Source: Nephrocerus scutellatus (taxonomy: Eukaryota > Arthropoda > Insecta > Diptera > Pipunculidae). Taken from it: a stretch of 64,000 nucleotides of DNA. Shown here piece by piece: positions 24,101 to 36,400 of the stretch. The notes beneath the pieces are model-generated. The model made no database searches. It saw nothing but the letters and a program-made list of their open reading frames with translations, and had not been told where the DNA came from. Position numbers and translations under genes: made by a program. The stretch covers positions 38,217,260-38,281,259 of the forward strand of contig OX352761.1 of the NCBI GenBank assembly GCA_947095585.1, given 5' to 3'. Numbering within the stretch: position 1 is the stretch's first letter; each line of letters begins with the position of its first letter.

Positions 24101-26799
24101 GTGTCTTTTTTGAGTAATCATTTTCGTTTGTTGAGTAAGCAGTGTCTTTTGTTGATTAAGCAGACTTTGTTTAAGCAGTGTCTTTTGTTGAGTAAGCAGT
24201 GTCTTTGATTAAGCATTGTCTTTATATATGTAAGCAGTGTCTTTTGTTGAGTAAGCAGTGTCTTCTGTTGAGTAAGCAGTGTCTTTTGTTGATTAAGCAG
24301 TCTTTGATTTAACAGTTTCTTTTGTTGATTAAGCAGTGTATTTTTGAGTAAGCAGTGTCTTTTGTTGATTAAGCAGTCTTTGATTAAGCAGTGTCTTTTT
24401 TTGAGGAAGCAGTGTCTTTTGTTGATTTAGCAGTCTTTGATTAAACAGTTCCTTTTGTTGATTAAGCAGTGTCTTTTTTGAGTAAGCAGTGACTTATGTT
24501 GATTTAGCAGTGTCTTGTTGATTAAGCAGTCTTTGATTAAGCCGTCTTTGATTAAGCAGTGTCTTTTTTGAGTAAGCAGTATCTTTTGTTGATTAAGCAG
24601 TCTTTGAGCAAGCAGTGTCTTTTGTTGATTAAGCAGTCTTTAATTAAGCAGTGTTTTTTTTGAGTAAGCAGTGACTTTTGTTGATTAAGCAGTGTCTTAT
24701 TGATGAAGCAGTCTTTGATTAAGCAGTGTCTTTTTTGAGACAGCAGTGACTTTTGTTGAGTAAGCAGTCTTTGATTAAACAGTGTCTTTTTTGAGTAAGC
24801 AGTGTCTTTTGTTGATTAAGCAGTCTTTTGTTGATTAAGCAGTCTTTGATTAAGCAGTGCCTTTTTTGAGTAAGCAGTGTCTTTGATTAAGCAGCGTCTT
24901 TTTTGAGTTAGCAGTGTCTTTTGTTGAGTAAGCAGTGTCTTTGATTAAGCAGCGTCTTTCTTGATTAAGCAGTGTCTTTTGTTGTGTAAACAGTGTCTTT
25001 TGTTGATTAAGCAGTGTCTTTTTTGAGTAATCATTGTCGTTTGTTGAGTAAGCAGTGTCTTTTGTTGAGTAAGCAGTCTTTGATTAAGCAGTGTCTTTTT
25101 TGAGTAAGCAGTGTCTTTTGTTGATTAAGCAGACTTTGAGCAAGCAGTGTCTTTTGTTGATTAAGCAGTCTTTGATTAAGCAGTGTCTTTTTTGAGTAAG
25201 CAGTGACTTTTGTTGATTAAGCAGTGTCTTATTGATGAAGCAGTCTTTGATTAAGCAGTGTCTTTTTTGAGTAAGCAGTGTCTTTTGTTGAGTAAGCAGT
25301 CTTTGATTAAACAGTGTCTTTTTTGAGTAAGCAGTGTCTTTTGTTGATTAAGCAAAGTCTTTTGTTGATTAAGCAGTCTTTAATTAAGCAGTGTCTTTTG
25401 TTGATTAAGCAGTCTTTTTTTAAGCAGTGTCTTTTTTTAGTCTTTGATAAAGCAGTGTCTTTTTTGAGTAAGCAGTGTCTTTGATTAAGCAGCGTCTTTT
25501 TTGAGTAAGCAGTGTCTTTTGTTGAGTAAGCAGTGTCTTTGATTAAGCAGCGTCTTTCTTGAGTAAGCAGTGTCTTCTGTTGAGTAAGCAGTGTCTTTTG
25601 TTGATTAAGCAGTCTTTGATTAAACAGTTTCTTTTGTTGATTAAGCAGTCTTTGATTAAGCAGTGTCTTTTTGAGTAAGCAGTGTCTTTTGATGATTAAG
25701 CAGTCTTTGATTAAGCAGTGTCTTTTTTGAGTAAGCAGTGACTTTTGTTGATTTAGCACTGTCTTGTTGATTAAGCAGTCTTTGATTAAGCAGTGTCTTT
25801 TTTGAGTAAGCAGTGTCTTCTGTTGAGTAAGCAGTGTCTTTTGTTGATTAAGCAGTCTTTGATTAAACAGTTTCTTTTGTTGATTAAGCAGTCTTTGTTT
25901 AAGCAGTGTCTTTTTGAGGAAGCAGTGTCTTTTGTTGATTAAGCAGTCTTTGATTAAACAGTTTCTTTTGTTGATTAAGCAGTCTTTGATTAAGCAGTGT
26001 CTTTTTTGAGTAAGCAGTGACTTTTGTTGATTTAGCAGTGTCTTGTTGATTAAGCAGTCTTTGATTAAGCAGAGTCTTTTTTGAGTAAGCAGTGTCTTTT
26101 GTTGATTAAGCAGTCTTTGAGCAAGCAGTGTCTTTTGTTGATTAAGCAGTCTTTGATTAAGCAGTGTCTTTTTTGAGTAAGCAGTGACTTTTGTTGATTA
26201 AGCAGTGTCTTATTGATGAAGCAGTCTTTGATTAAGCAGTGTCTTTTTTGAGTAAGCAGTGTCTTTTGTTGAGTAAGCAGTCTTTGATTAAACAGTGTCT
26301 TTTTTGAGTAAGCAGTGTCTTTTGTTGATTAAGCAGTCTTTTGTTGATTAAGCAGTCTTTGATTAAGCAGTGCCTTTTTTGAGTAAGCAGTGTCTTTGAT
26401 TAAGCAGAGTCTTTTTTGAGTTAGCAGTGTCTTTTGTTGAGTAAGCAGTGTCTTTTGTTGATTAAGCAGTCTTTGATTAAACAGTTTCTTTTGTTGATTA
26501 AGCAGTCTTTGATTAAGCAGTGTCTTTTTTGAGTAAGCAGTGACTTTTGTTGATTTAGCAGTGTCTTGTGGATTAAGCAGTCTTTGATTAAGCAGTGTCT
26601 TTTTTGAGTAAGCAGTGTCTTTTGTTAATTAAGCAATCTTTGAGCAAGCAGTGTCTTTTGTTGATTAAGCAGTCTTTGATTAAGCAGTGTCTTTTTTGAG
26701 TAAGCAGTGACTTTTGTTGATTAAGCAGTGTCTTATTGATGAAGCAGTCTTTGATTAAGCAGTGTCTTTTTGAGTAAGCAGTGACTTTTGTTGATTAAG

Positions 26800-29700
26800 C
26801 AGTGTCTTATTGATGAAGAAGTCTTTGATTAAGCAGTGTCTTTTTTGAGTAAGCAGTGTCTTTTGTTGAGTAAGCAGTCTTTGAATAAGCAGTGTCTTAT
26901 TGATGAAGAATTCTTTGATGAAGCAGTGTCTTTTTTGAGTAAGCAGTGTCTTTTGTTGAGTAAGCAGTGTCTTTTGTTGATTAAGCAGTGTCTTTTTTGA
27001 GTAATCATTGTCGTTTGTTGAGTAAGCAGTGTCTTTTGTTGAGTAAGCATTCTTTGATTAAGCAGTGTCTTTTTTGAGTAAGCAGTGTCTTTTGTTGATT
27101 AAGCAGTCTTTGAGCAAGCAGTGTCTTTTGTTGATTAAGCAGTCTTTGATTAAGCAGTGTCTTATTGATGAAGCAGTCTTTGATTAAGCAGTGTCTTATT
27201 GATGAAGCAGTCTTTGATTAAGCAGTGTCTTTTTGAGTAAGCAGTGTCTTCTGTTGAGTAAGCAGTGTCTTTTGTTGAAAAAGCAGTCTTTGATTAAACA
27301 GTGTCTTTTTTGAGTAAGCAGCGTCTTTTTTGAATAAGCAGTGTCTTTTGTTGAGTAAGCAGTGTCTTTGATTAAGCAGCGTCTTTCTTGAGTAAGCATT
27401 GTCTTTGATAAAGCAGCGTCTTTTTTGAGTTAGCAGTGTCTTTTGTTGAGTAAGCAGTGTCTTTGATTAAGCAGCGTCTTTCTTGATTAAGCAGTGTCTT
27501 TTGTTGAGTAAGCAGTGTCTTTTGTTGATTAAGCAGTGTCTTTTTTGAGTAATCATTGTCGTTTGTTGATTAAGCAGTGTCTTTTGTTGAGTAAGCATTC
27601 TTTGATTAAGCAGTGTCTTTTTTGAGTAAGCAGTGTCTTTTGTTGATTAAGCAGTCTTTGAGCAAGCAGTGTCTTTTGTTGATTAAGCAGTCTTTGATTA
27701 AGCAGTGTCTTATTGATGAAGCAGTCTTTGATTAAGCAGTGTCTTATTGATGAAGCAGTCTTTGATTAAGCAGTGTCTTTTTGAGTAAGCAGTGTCTTCT
27801 GTTGAGTAAGCAGTGTCATTTGTTGAATAAGCAGTCTTTGATTAAACAGTGTCTTTTTTGAGTAAGCAGCGTCTTTTTTGAGTAAGCAGTGTCTTTTGTT
27901 GAGTAAGCAGTGTCTTTGATTAAGCAGCGTCTTTCTTGAGTAAGCATTGTCTTTGATAAAGCAGCGTCTTTTTTGAGTTAGCAGTGTCTTTTGTTGAGTA
28001 AGCAGTGTCTTTGATTAAGCAGCGTCTTTCTTGATTAAGCAGTGTCTTTTGTTGAGTAAGCAGTGTCTTTTGTTGATTAAGCAGTGTCTTTTTTGAGTAA
28101 TCATTGTCGTTTGTTGAGTAAGCAGTGTCTTTTGTTGATTAAGCAGACTTTGTTTAAGCAGTGTCTTTTGTTGAGTAAGCAGTGTCTTTGATTAAGCATT
28201 GTCTTTATATATGTAAGCAGTGTCTTTTGTTGAGAAAGCAGTTTCTTTTGTTGAGTAAGCAAAGTCTTTTGTTGATTAAGCAGTCTTTGATTAAGCAGTG
28301 TCTTTTTGAGTAAGCAGTGACTTTGATTAAGAAGTGTCTTATTGATGAAGAAGTCTTTGATTAAGCAGTGTCTTTTTTGAGTAAGCAGTGTCTTTTGTTG
28401 AGTAAGCAGTCTTTGAATAAGCAGTGTCTTTTTGAGTAAGCAGTGACTTTTGTTGATTAAGCAGTGTCTTATTGATGAAGAATTCTTTGATGAAGCAGTG
28501 TCTTTTTTGAGTAAGCAGTGTCTTTTGTTGAGTAAGCAGTCTTTGATTAAGCAGTGTCTTTTTTGAGTAAGCAGTGTCTTTTGTTGATTAAGCAGTCTTT
28601 TGTTGATTAAGCAGTCTTTGATTAAGCAGTGTCTTTTTTGAGTAAGCAGTGTCTTTTGTTGAGTAAGCAAAGTCTTTTGTTGATTAAGCAGTCTTTAATT
28701 AAGCAGTCTTTGTTTAAGCAGTGTCTTTTTTTTAGTCTTTGATAAAGCAGTGTCTTTTTTGAGTAAGCAGTGTCTTTGATTAAGCAGCGTCTTTTTTGAT
28801 TAAGCAGCGTCTTTTTTGAGTAAGCAGTGTCTTTGATTAAGCAGCGTCTTTCTTGAGTAAGCAGTGTCTTCTGTTGATTAAGCAGTGTCTTATTGATGTA
28901 GCAGTCTTTGATTAAGCAGTGTCTTTTTTGAGTAAGCAGTGTCTTTTGTTGAGTAAGCAGTCTTTGATTAAACAGTGTCTTTTTTGAGTAAGCAGTGTCT
29001 TTTGTTGATTAAGCAAAGTCTTTTGTTGATTAAGCAGTCTTTAATTAAGCAGTGTCTTTTGTTGATTAAGCAGTCTTTGATTAAGCAGTGTCTTTTTTTG
29101 AGGAAACAGTGTCTTTTGTTGATTAAGCAGTCTTTGATTAAACAGTTTCTTTTGTTGATGAAGCAGTCTTTGATTAAGCAGTGTCTTTTTTGAGACAGCA
29201 GTGACTTTTGTTGATTTAGCAGTGTCTTGTTGATTAAGCAGTCTTTGATTAAGCAGTGTCTTTTTTGAGTAAGCAGTGTCTTTTGTTGATTAAGCAGTCT
29301 TTGAGCAAGCAGTGACTTTTGTTGATTAAGCAGTCTTTGATTAAGCAGTGTCTTTTTTGAGTAAGCAGTGACTTTTGTTGATTAAGCAGTGTCTTATTGA
29401 TGAAGCAGTCTTTGATTAAGCAGTGTCTTTTTTGAGTAAGCAGTTTTTTTTTTGAGTAAGCAGTGTCTTTTGTTGAGTAAGCAGTCTTTGATTAAACAGT
29501 GTCTTTTTTGAGTAAGCAGTGTCTTTTGTTGATTAAGCAGTCTTTTATTGATTAAGCAGTCTTTGATTAAGCAGTGCCTTTTTTGAGTAAGCAGTGTCTT
29601 TGATTAAGCAGCGTCTTTTTTGAGTTAGCAGTGTCTTTTGTTGAGTAAGCAGTGTCTTTGATTAAGCAGCGTCTTTCTTGATTAAGCAGTGTCTTTTGTT

Positions 29701-32700
29701 GAGTAAGCAGTGTCTTTTGTTGATTAACCAGTGTCTTTTTTGAGTAATCATTGTCGTTTGTTGAGTAAGCAGTGTCTTTTGTTGAGTAAGCAGTCTTTGA
29801 TTAAGCAGTGTCTTTTTTGAGTAAGCAGTGTCTTTTGTTGATTAAGCAGTCTTTGAGCAAGCAGTGTCTTTTGTTGATTAAGCAGTCTTTGAGTAAGCAG
29901 TGACTTTTGTTGATTAAGCAGTGTCTTATTGATGAAGCAGTCTTTGATTAAGCAGTGTCTTTTTGAGTAAGCAGTGTCTTCTGTTGAGTAAGCAGTGTCT
30001 TTTGTTGAAAAAGCAGTCTTTGATTAAACAGTGTCTTTTTTGAGTAAGCAGCGTCTTTTTTGAATAAGCAGTGTCTTTTGTTGAGTAAGCAGTGTCTTTG
30101 ATTAAGCAGCGTCTTTCTTGAGTAAGCATTGTCTTTGATAAAGCAGCGTCTTTTTTGAGTTAGCAGTGTCTTTTGTTGAGTAAGCAGTGTCTTTGATTAA
30201 GCAGCGTCTTTCTTGATTAAGCAGTGTCTTTTGTTGAGTAAGCAGTGTCTTTTGTTGATTAAGCAGTGTCTTTTTTGAGTAATCATTGTCGTTTGTTGAT
30301 TAAGCAGTGTCTTTTGTTGAGTAAGCATTCTTTGATTAAGCAGTGTCTTTTTTGAGTAAGCAGTGTCTTTTGTTGATTAAGCAGTCTTTGAGCAAGCAGT
30401 GTCTTTTGTTGATTAAGCAGTCTTTGATTAAGCAGTGTCTTATTGATGAAGCAGTCTTTGATTAAGCAGTGTCTTATTGATGAAGCAGTCTTTGATTAAG
30501 CAGTGTCTTTTTGAGTAAGCAGTGTCTTCTGTTGAGTAAGCAGTGTCATTTGTTGAATAAGCAGTCTTTGATTAAACAGTGTCTTTTTTGAGTAAGCAGC
30601 GTCTTTTTTGAGTAAGCAGTGTCTTTTGTTGAGTAAGCAGTGTCTTTGATTAAGCAGCGTCTTTCTTGAGTAAGCATTGTCTTTGATAAAGCAGCGTCTT
30701 TTTTGAGTTAGCAGTGTCTTTTGTTGAGTAAGCAGTGTCTTTGATTAAGCAGCGTCTTTCTTGATTAAGCAGTGTCTTTTGTTGAGTAAGCAGTGTCTTT
30801 TGTTGATTAAGCAGTGTCTTTTTTGAGTAATCATTGTCGTTTGTTGAGTAAGCAGTGTCTTTTGTTGATTAAGCAGACTTTGTTTAAGCAGTGTCTTTTG
30901 TTGAGTAAGCAGTGTCTTTGATTAAGCATTGTCTTTATATATGTAAGCAGTGTCTTTTGTTGAGAAAGCAGTTTCTTTTGTTGAGTAAGCAAAGTCTTTT
31001 GTTGATTAAGCAGTCTTTGATTAAGCAGTGTCTTTTTGAGTAAGCAGTGACTTTGATTAAGAAGTGTCTTATTGATGAAGAAGTCTTTGATTAAGCAGTG
31101 TCTTTTTTGAGTAAGCAGTGTCTTTTGTTGAGTAAGCAGTCTTTGAATAAGCAGTGTCTTTTTGAGTAAGCAGTGACTTTTGTTGATTAAGCAGTGTCTT
31201 ATTGATGAAGAATTCTTTGATGAAGCAGTGTCTTTTTTGAGTAAGCAGTGTCTTTTGTTGAGTAAGCAGTCTTTGATTAAGCAGTGTCTTTTTTGAGTAA
31301 GCAGTGTCTTTTGTTGATTAAGCAGTCTTTTGTTGATTAAGCAGTCTTTGATTAAGCAGTGTCTTTTTTGAGTAAGCAGTGTCTTTTGTTGAGTAAGCAA
31401 AGTCTTTTGTTGATTAAGCAGTCTTTAATTAAGCAGTCTTTGTTTAAGCAGTGTCTTTTTTTTAGTCTTTGATAAAGCAGTGTCTTTTTTGAGTAAGCAG
31501 TGTCTTTGATTAAGCAGCGTCTTTTTTGATTAAGCAGCGTCTTTTTTGAGTAAGCAGTGTCTTTGATTAAGCAGCGTCTTTCTTGAGTAAGCAGTGTCTT
31601 CTGTTGATTAAGCAGTGTCTTATTGATGTAGCAGTCTTTGATTAAGCAGTGTCTTTTTTGAGTAAGCAGTGTCTTTTGTTGAGTAAGCAGTCTTTGATTA
31701 AACAGTGTCTTTTTTGAGTAAGCAGTGTCTTTTGTTGATTAAGCAAAGTCTTTTGTTGATTAAGCAGTCTTTAATTAAGCAGTGTCTTTTGTTGATTAAG
31801 CAGTCTTTGATTAAGCAGTGTCTTTTTTTGAGGAAACAGTGTCTTTTGTTGATTAAGCAGTCTTTGATTAAACAGTTTCTTTTGTTGATGAAGCAGTCTT
31901 TGATTAAGCAGTGTCTTTTTTGAGACAGCAGTGACTTTTGTTGATTTAGCAGTGTCTTGTTGATTAAGCAGTCTTTGATTAAGCAGTGTCTTTTTTGAGT
32001 AAGCAGTGTCTTTTGTTGATTAAGCAGTCTTTGAGCAAGCAGTGACTTTTGTTGATTAAGCAGTCTTTGATTAAGCAGTGTCTTTTTTGAGTAAGCAGTG
32101 ACTTTTGTTGATTAAGCAGTGTCTTATTGATGAAGCAGTCTTTGATTAAGCAGTGTCTTTTTTGAGTAAGCAGTTTTTTTTTTGAGTAAGCAGTGTCTTT
32201 TGTTGAGTAAGCAGTCTTTGATTAAACAGTGTCTTTTTTGAGTAAGCAGTGTCTTTTGTTGATTAAGCAGTCTTTTATTGATTAAGCAGTCTTTGATTAA
32301 GCAGTGCCTTTTTTGAGTAAGCAGTGTCTTTGATTAAGCAGCGTCTTTTTTGAGTTAGCAGTGTCTTTTGTTGAGTAAGCAGTGTCTTTGATTAAGCAGC
32401 GTCTTTCTTGATTAAGCAGTGTCTTTTGTTGAGTAAGCAGTGTCTTTTGTTGATTAAGCAGTGTCTTTTTTGAGTAATCATTGTCGTTTGTTGAGTAAGC
32501 AGTGTCTTTTGTTGAGTAAGCAGTCTTTGATTAAGCAGTGTCTTTTTTGAGTAAGCAGTGTCTTTTGTTGATTAAGCAGTCTTTGAGCAAGCAGTGTCTT
32601 TTGTTGATTAAGCAGTCTTTGAGTAAGCAGTGACTTTTGTTGATTAAGCAGTGTCTTATTGATGAAGCAGTCTTTGATTAAGCAGTGTCTTTTTTGAGTA

Positions 32701-35700
32701 AGCAGTGTCTTTTGTTGAGTAAGCAGTCTTTGATTAAACAGTGTCTTTTTTGAGTAAGCAGTGTCTTTTGTTGATTAAGCAAAGTCTTTTGTTGATTAAG
32801 CAGTCTTTAATTAAGCAGTGTCTTTTGTTGAGTAAGCAGTGTCTTTGATTAAGCAGCGTCTTTCTTGAGTAAGCAGTGTCTTCTGTTGAGTAAGCAGTGT
32901 CTTTTGTTGATTAAGCAGTCTTTGATTAAACAGTTTCTTTTGTTGATTAAGCAGTCTTTGATTAAGCAGTGTCTTTTTGAGTAAGCAGTGTCTTTGGTTG
33001 ATTAAGCAGTCTTTGATTAAGCAGTGTCTTTTTGAGTAAGCAGTGACTTTTGTTGATTTAGCAGTGTCTTGTTGATTAAGCAGTCTTTGATTAAGCAGTG
33101 TCTTTTTTGAGTAAGCAGTGTCTTTTGTTGATTAAGCAGTCTTTGAGCAAGCAGTGTCTTTTGTTGATTAAGCAGTCTTTGATTAAGCAGTGTCTTATTG
33201 ATGAAGCAGTCTTTGATTAAGCAGTATGTCTTATTGATGAAGCAGTCTTTGATTAAGCAGTGTCTTTTTGAGTAAGCAGTGTCTTCTGTTGAGTAAGCAG
33301 TGTCTTTTGTTGAATAAGCAGTCTTTGATTAAACAGTGTCTTTTTTGAGTAAGCAGCGTCTTTTTTGAGTAAGCAGTGTCTTTTGTTGAGTAAGCAGTGT
33401 CTTTGATTAAGCAACGTCTTTCTTGAGTAAGCATTGTCTTTGATAAAGCAGCGTCTTTTTTGAGTTAGCAGTGTCTTTGATTAAGCAGCGTCTTTCTTGA
33501 TTAAGCAGTGTCTTTTGTTGAGTAAGCAGTGTCTTTTGTTGATTAAGCAGTGTCTTTTTTGAGTAATCATTGTCGTTTGTTGAGTAAGAAGTGTCTTTTG
33601 TTGATTAAGCAGACTTTGTTTAAGCAGTGTCTTTTGTTGAGTAAGCAGTGTCTTTGATTAAGCATTGTCTTTATATATGTAAGCAGTGTCTTTTGTTGAG
33701 AAAGCAGTTTCTTTTGTTGAGTAAGCAAAGTCTTTTGTTGATTAAGCAGTCTTTGATTAAGCAGTGTCTTTTTGAGTAAGCAGTGACTTTTGTTGATTAA
33801 GCAGTGTCTTATTGATGAAGAAGTCTTTGATTAAGCAGTGTCTTTTTTGAGTAAGCAGTGTCTTTTGTTGAGTAAGCAGTCTTTGAATAAGCAGTGTCTT
33901 TTTGAGTAAGCAGTGACTTTTGTTGATTAAGCAGTGTCTTATTGATGAAGAAGTCTTTGATTAAGCAGTGTCTTTTTTGAGGAAGCAGTGTCTTTTGTTG
34001 AGTAAGCAGTCTTTGATTAAGCAGTGTCTTTTTTGAGTAAGCAGTGTCTTTTGTTGATTAAGCAGTCTTTTGTTGATTAAGCAGTCTTTGATTAAGCAGT
34101 GTCTTTTTTGAGTAAGCAGTGTCTTTTGTTGAGTAAGCAAAGTCTTTTGTTGATTAAGCAGTCTTTAATTAAGCAGTATTTGTTTAAGCAGTGTCTTTTT
34201 TTTAGTCTTTGATAAAGAAGTGTCTTTTTTGAGTAAGCAGTGTCTTTGATTAAGCAGCGTCTTTTTTGATTAAGCAGCGTCTTTTTTGAGTAAGCAGTGT
34301 CTTTGATTAAGCAGCGTCTTTCTTGAGTAAGCAGTGTCTTCTGTTGAGTTAGCAGTGTCTTTTGTTGAATAAGCAGTCTTTGATTAAGCAGTGTCTTTTG
34401 TTGTGTAAGCAGTGTCTTTTGTTGATTAAGCAGTGTCTTTTTTGAGTAATCATTGTCGTTTTTTGAGTAAGCAGAGTCTTTTGTTGAGTAAGCAGTCTTT
34501 GATTAAGCAGTGTCTTTTTTGAGTAAGCAGTGTCTTTTGTTGATTAAGCAGTCTTTGAGCAAGCAGTGTCTTTTGTTGATTAAGCAGTCTTTGATTAAGC
34601 AGTGTCTTTTTTGAGTAAGCAGTGACTTTTGTTGATTAAGCAGTGTCTTATTGATGAAGCAGTCTTTGATTAAGCAGTGTCTTTTTTGAGTAAGCAGTGT
34701 CTTTTGTTGAGTAAGCAGTCTTTGATTAAACAGTGTCTTTTTTGAGTAAGCAGTGTCTTTTGTTGATTAAGCAAAGTCTTTTGTTGATTAAGCAGTCTTT
34801 AATTAAGCAGTGTCTTTTGTTGATTAAGCAGTCTTTGTTTAAGCAGTGTCTTTTTTTTAGTCTTTGATAAAGCAGTGTCTTTTTTGAGTAAGCAGTGTCT
34901 TTGATTAAGCAGCGTCTTTTTTGAGTAAGCAGTGTCTTTTGTTGAGTAAGCAGTGTCTTTGATTAAGCAGCGTCTTTCTTGAGTAAGCAGTGTCTTCTGT
35001 TGAGTAAGCAGTGTCTTTTGTTGATTAAGCAGTCTTTGATTAAACAGTTTCTTTTGTTGATTAAGCAGTCTTTGATTAAGCAGTGTCTTTTTGAGTAAGC
35101 AGTGTCTTTTGTTGATTAAGCAGTCTTTGATTAAACAGTTTCTTTTGTTGATTAAGCAGTGTCTTTTTTGAGTAAGCAGTGACTTTTGTTGATTTAGCAG
35201 TGTCTTGTTGATTAAGCAGTCTTTGATTAAACAGTTTCTTTTGTTGATTAAGCAGTGTCTTTTTTGAGTAAGCAGTGACTTTTGTTGATTTAGCAGTGTC
35301 TTGTTGATTAAGCAGTCTTTGATTAAGCAGTGTCTTTTTTGAGTAAGCAGTGTCTTTTGTTGATTAAGCAGTCTTTGAGCAAGCAGTGTCTTTTGTTGAT
35401 TAAGCAGTGTCTTTTTTGAGTAAGCAGTGACTTTTGTTGATTAACCAGTGTTTTATTGATGAAGCAGTCTTTGATTAAGCAGTGTCTTTTTTGAGTAAGT
35501 AGTGTCTTTTGTTGAGTAAGCAGTCTTTGATTAAACAGTGTCTTTTTTGAGTAAGCAGTGTCTTTTGTTGATTAAGCAGTCTTTTGTTGATTAAGCAGTC
35601 TTTGATTAAGCAGTGCCTTTTTTGAGTAAGCAGTGTCTTTGATTAAGCAGCGTCTTTTTTGAGTAGGCAGTGTCTTTTGTTGAGTAAGCAGCGTCTTTCA

Positions 35701-36400
35701 TGATTAAGCAGTGTCTTTTGTTGAGTAAGCAGTGTCTTTTGTTGATTAAGCAGTGTCTTTTTTGAGTAATCATTGTCGTTTTTGAGTAAGCAGTGTCTTT
35801 TGTAGAGTAAGCAGTCTTTGATTAAGCAGTGTCTTTTTTGAGTAAGCAGTGTCTTTTGTTGATTAAGCAGTCTTTGAGCAAGCAGTGTCTTATGTTGATT
35901 AAGCAGTATTTGATTAAGCAGTGTGTTTTGTTGAGTAAGCAGTGTCTTTTGTTGATTAAGCAGTGTCTTATTGATGAAGCAGTCTTTGATTAAGCAGTGT
36001 CTTTTTTGAGTAAGCAGTGTCTTTTGTTGAGTAAGCAGTCTTTGATTAAACAGTGTCTTTTTTGAGTAAGCAGCGTCTTTTTTGAGTAAGCAGTGTCTTT
36101 TGTTGAGTAAGCAGTGTCTTTTTTGAGCAATCATTGTCGTTTGTTGAGTAAGCAGTGTCTTTTGTTGATTAAGCAGACTTTGTTTAAGCAGTGTCTTTTG
36201 TTGAGTAAGCAGTGTCTTTGATTAAGCATTGTCTTTATATATGTAAGCATCTTTTTTGAGTAAGCAGTGTCTTTGATTAAGCAGCGTCTTTTTTGATTAA
36301 GCAGCGTCTTTTTTGAGTAAGCAGTGTCTTTGATTAAGCAGCGTCTTTCTTGAGTAAGCAGTGTCTTCTGTTGAGTAAGCAGTGTCTTTTGTTGAATAAG
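26800..36400. repeat. Satellite domain B
   Basis: This domain is rich in TTATTGATGAAG units arranged in pairs, AAGCATTGTCTTTGATAAAG, GAAAAAGCAG and TTGAGAAAGCAGTTTC forms. TATATATG markers lie at 28204, 30934, 33670 and 36234, spaced 2730, 2736 and 2564 bp, so a repeat of about 2.7 kb runs through most of the domain. Borders are approximate. Confidence 0.65.
27181..32688. repeat. Near-perfect 2730-bp tandem repeat, two copies
   Basis: Sequence from 27181 recurs at 29911 with an exact 2730-bp shift. The match continues until about 29958 in the first copy and 32688 in the second, so the two copies are adjoining and slightly overlap in register. The only difference I noticed is AACCAG at 29726 against AAGCAG at 32456. 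A third, more diverged relative follows at about 33.2-34.4 kb. Such identity over 2.7 kb implies a very recent duplication, or an assembly artefact. Confidence 0.9.

Larger units (their letters stand above)
1982..26800. repeat. Satellite domain A
   Basis: This domain is recognised by a variant unit containing GATGCAACAG (usually followed by CTTTGATTGAACAG), seen at 5931, 6771, 9246, 12638, 13439, 14750, 17571, 22114 and 22988 (the last reads GATGCAAGAG) and not noticed elsewhere in the window. The ATTAAACAGTTTCTTTTGTT form, GATTTAGCAG and GAGACAGCAG are common. The spacer-like marker TTTATATATGTAAGCAG occurs at 5615, 8004, 8972, 12321, 15983, 21798 and 24221. The first few hundred bases, next to the LTR, carry some rare forms such as TTTTGGGTAAGCAG. 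The right border is approximate. Confidence 0.7.

Noticed and set aside
28101..28670. A 189-codon minus-strand open frame in the satellite, and dozens of similar frames on both strands
   Set aside because: They consist only of satellite units read through (Leu/Lys/Gln/Asn/Cys-rich), begin and end at chance variants, recur wherever the satellite is duplicated, and have no domain or gene context. The frame reappears at 30831-31400 only because the 2730-bp DNA repeat is duplicated.
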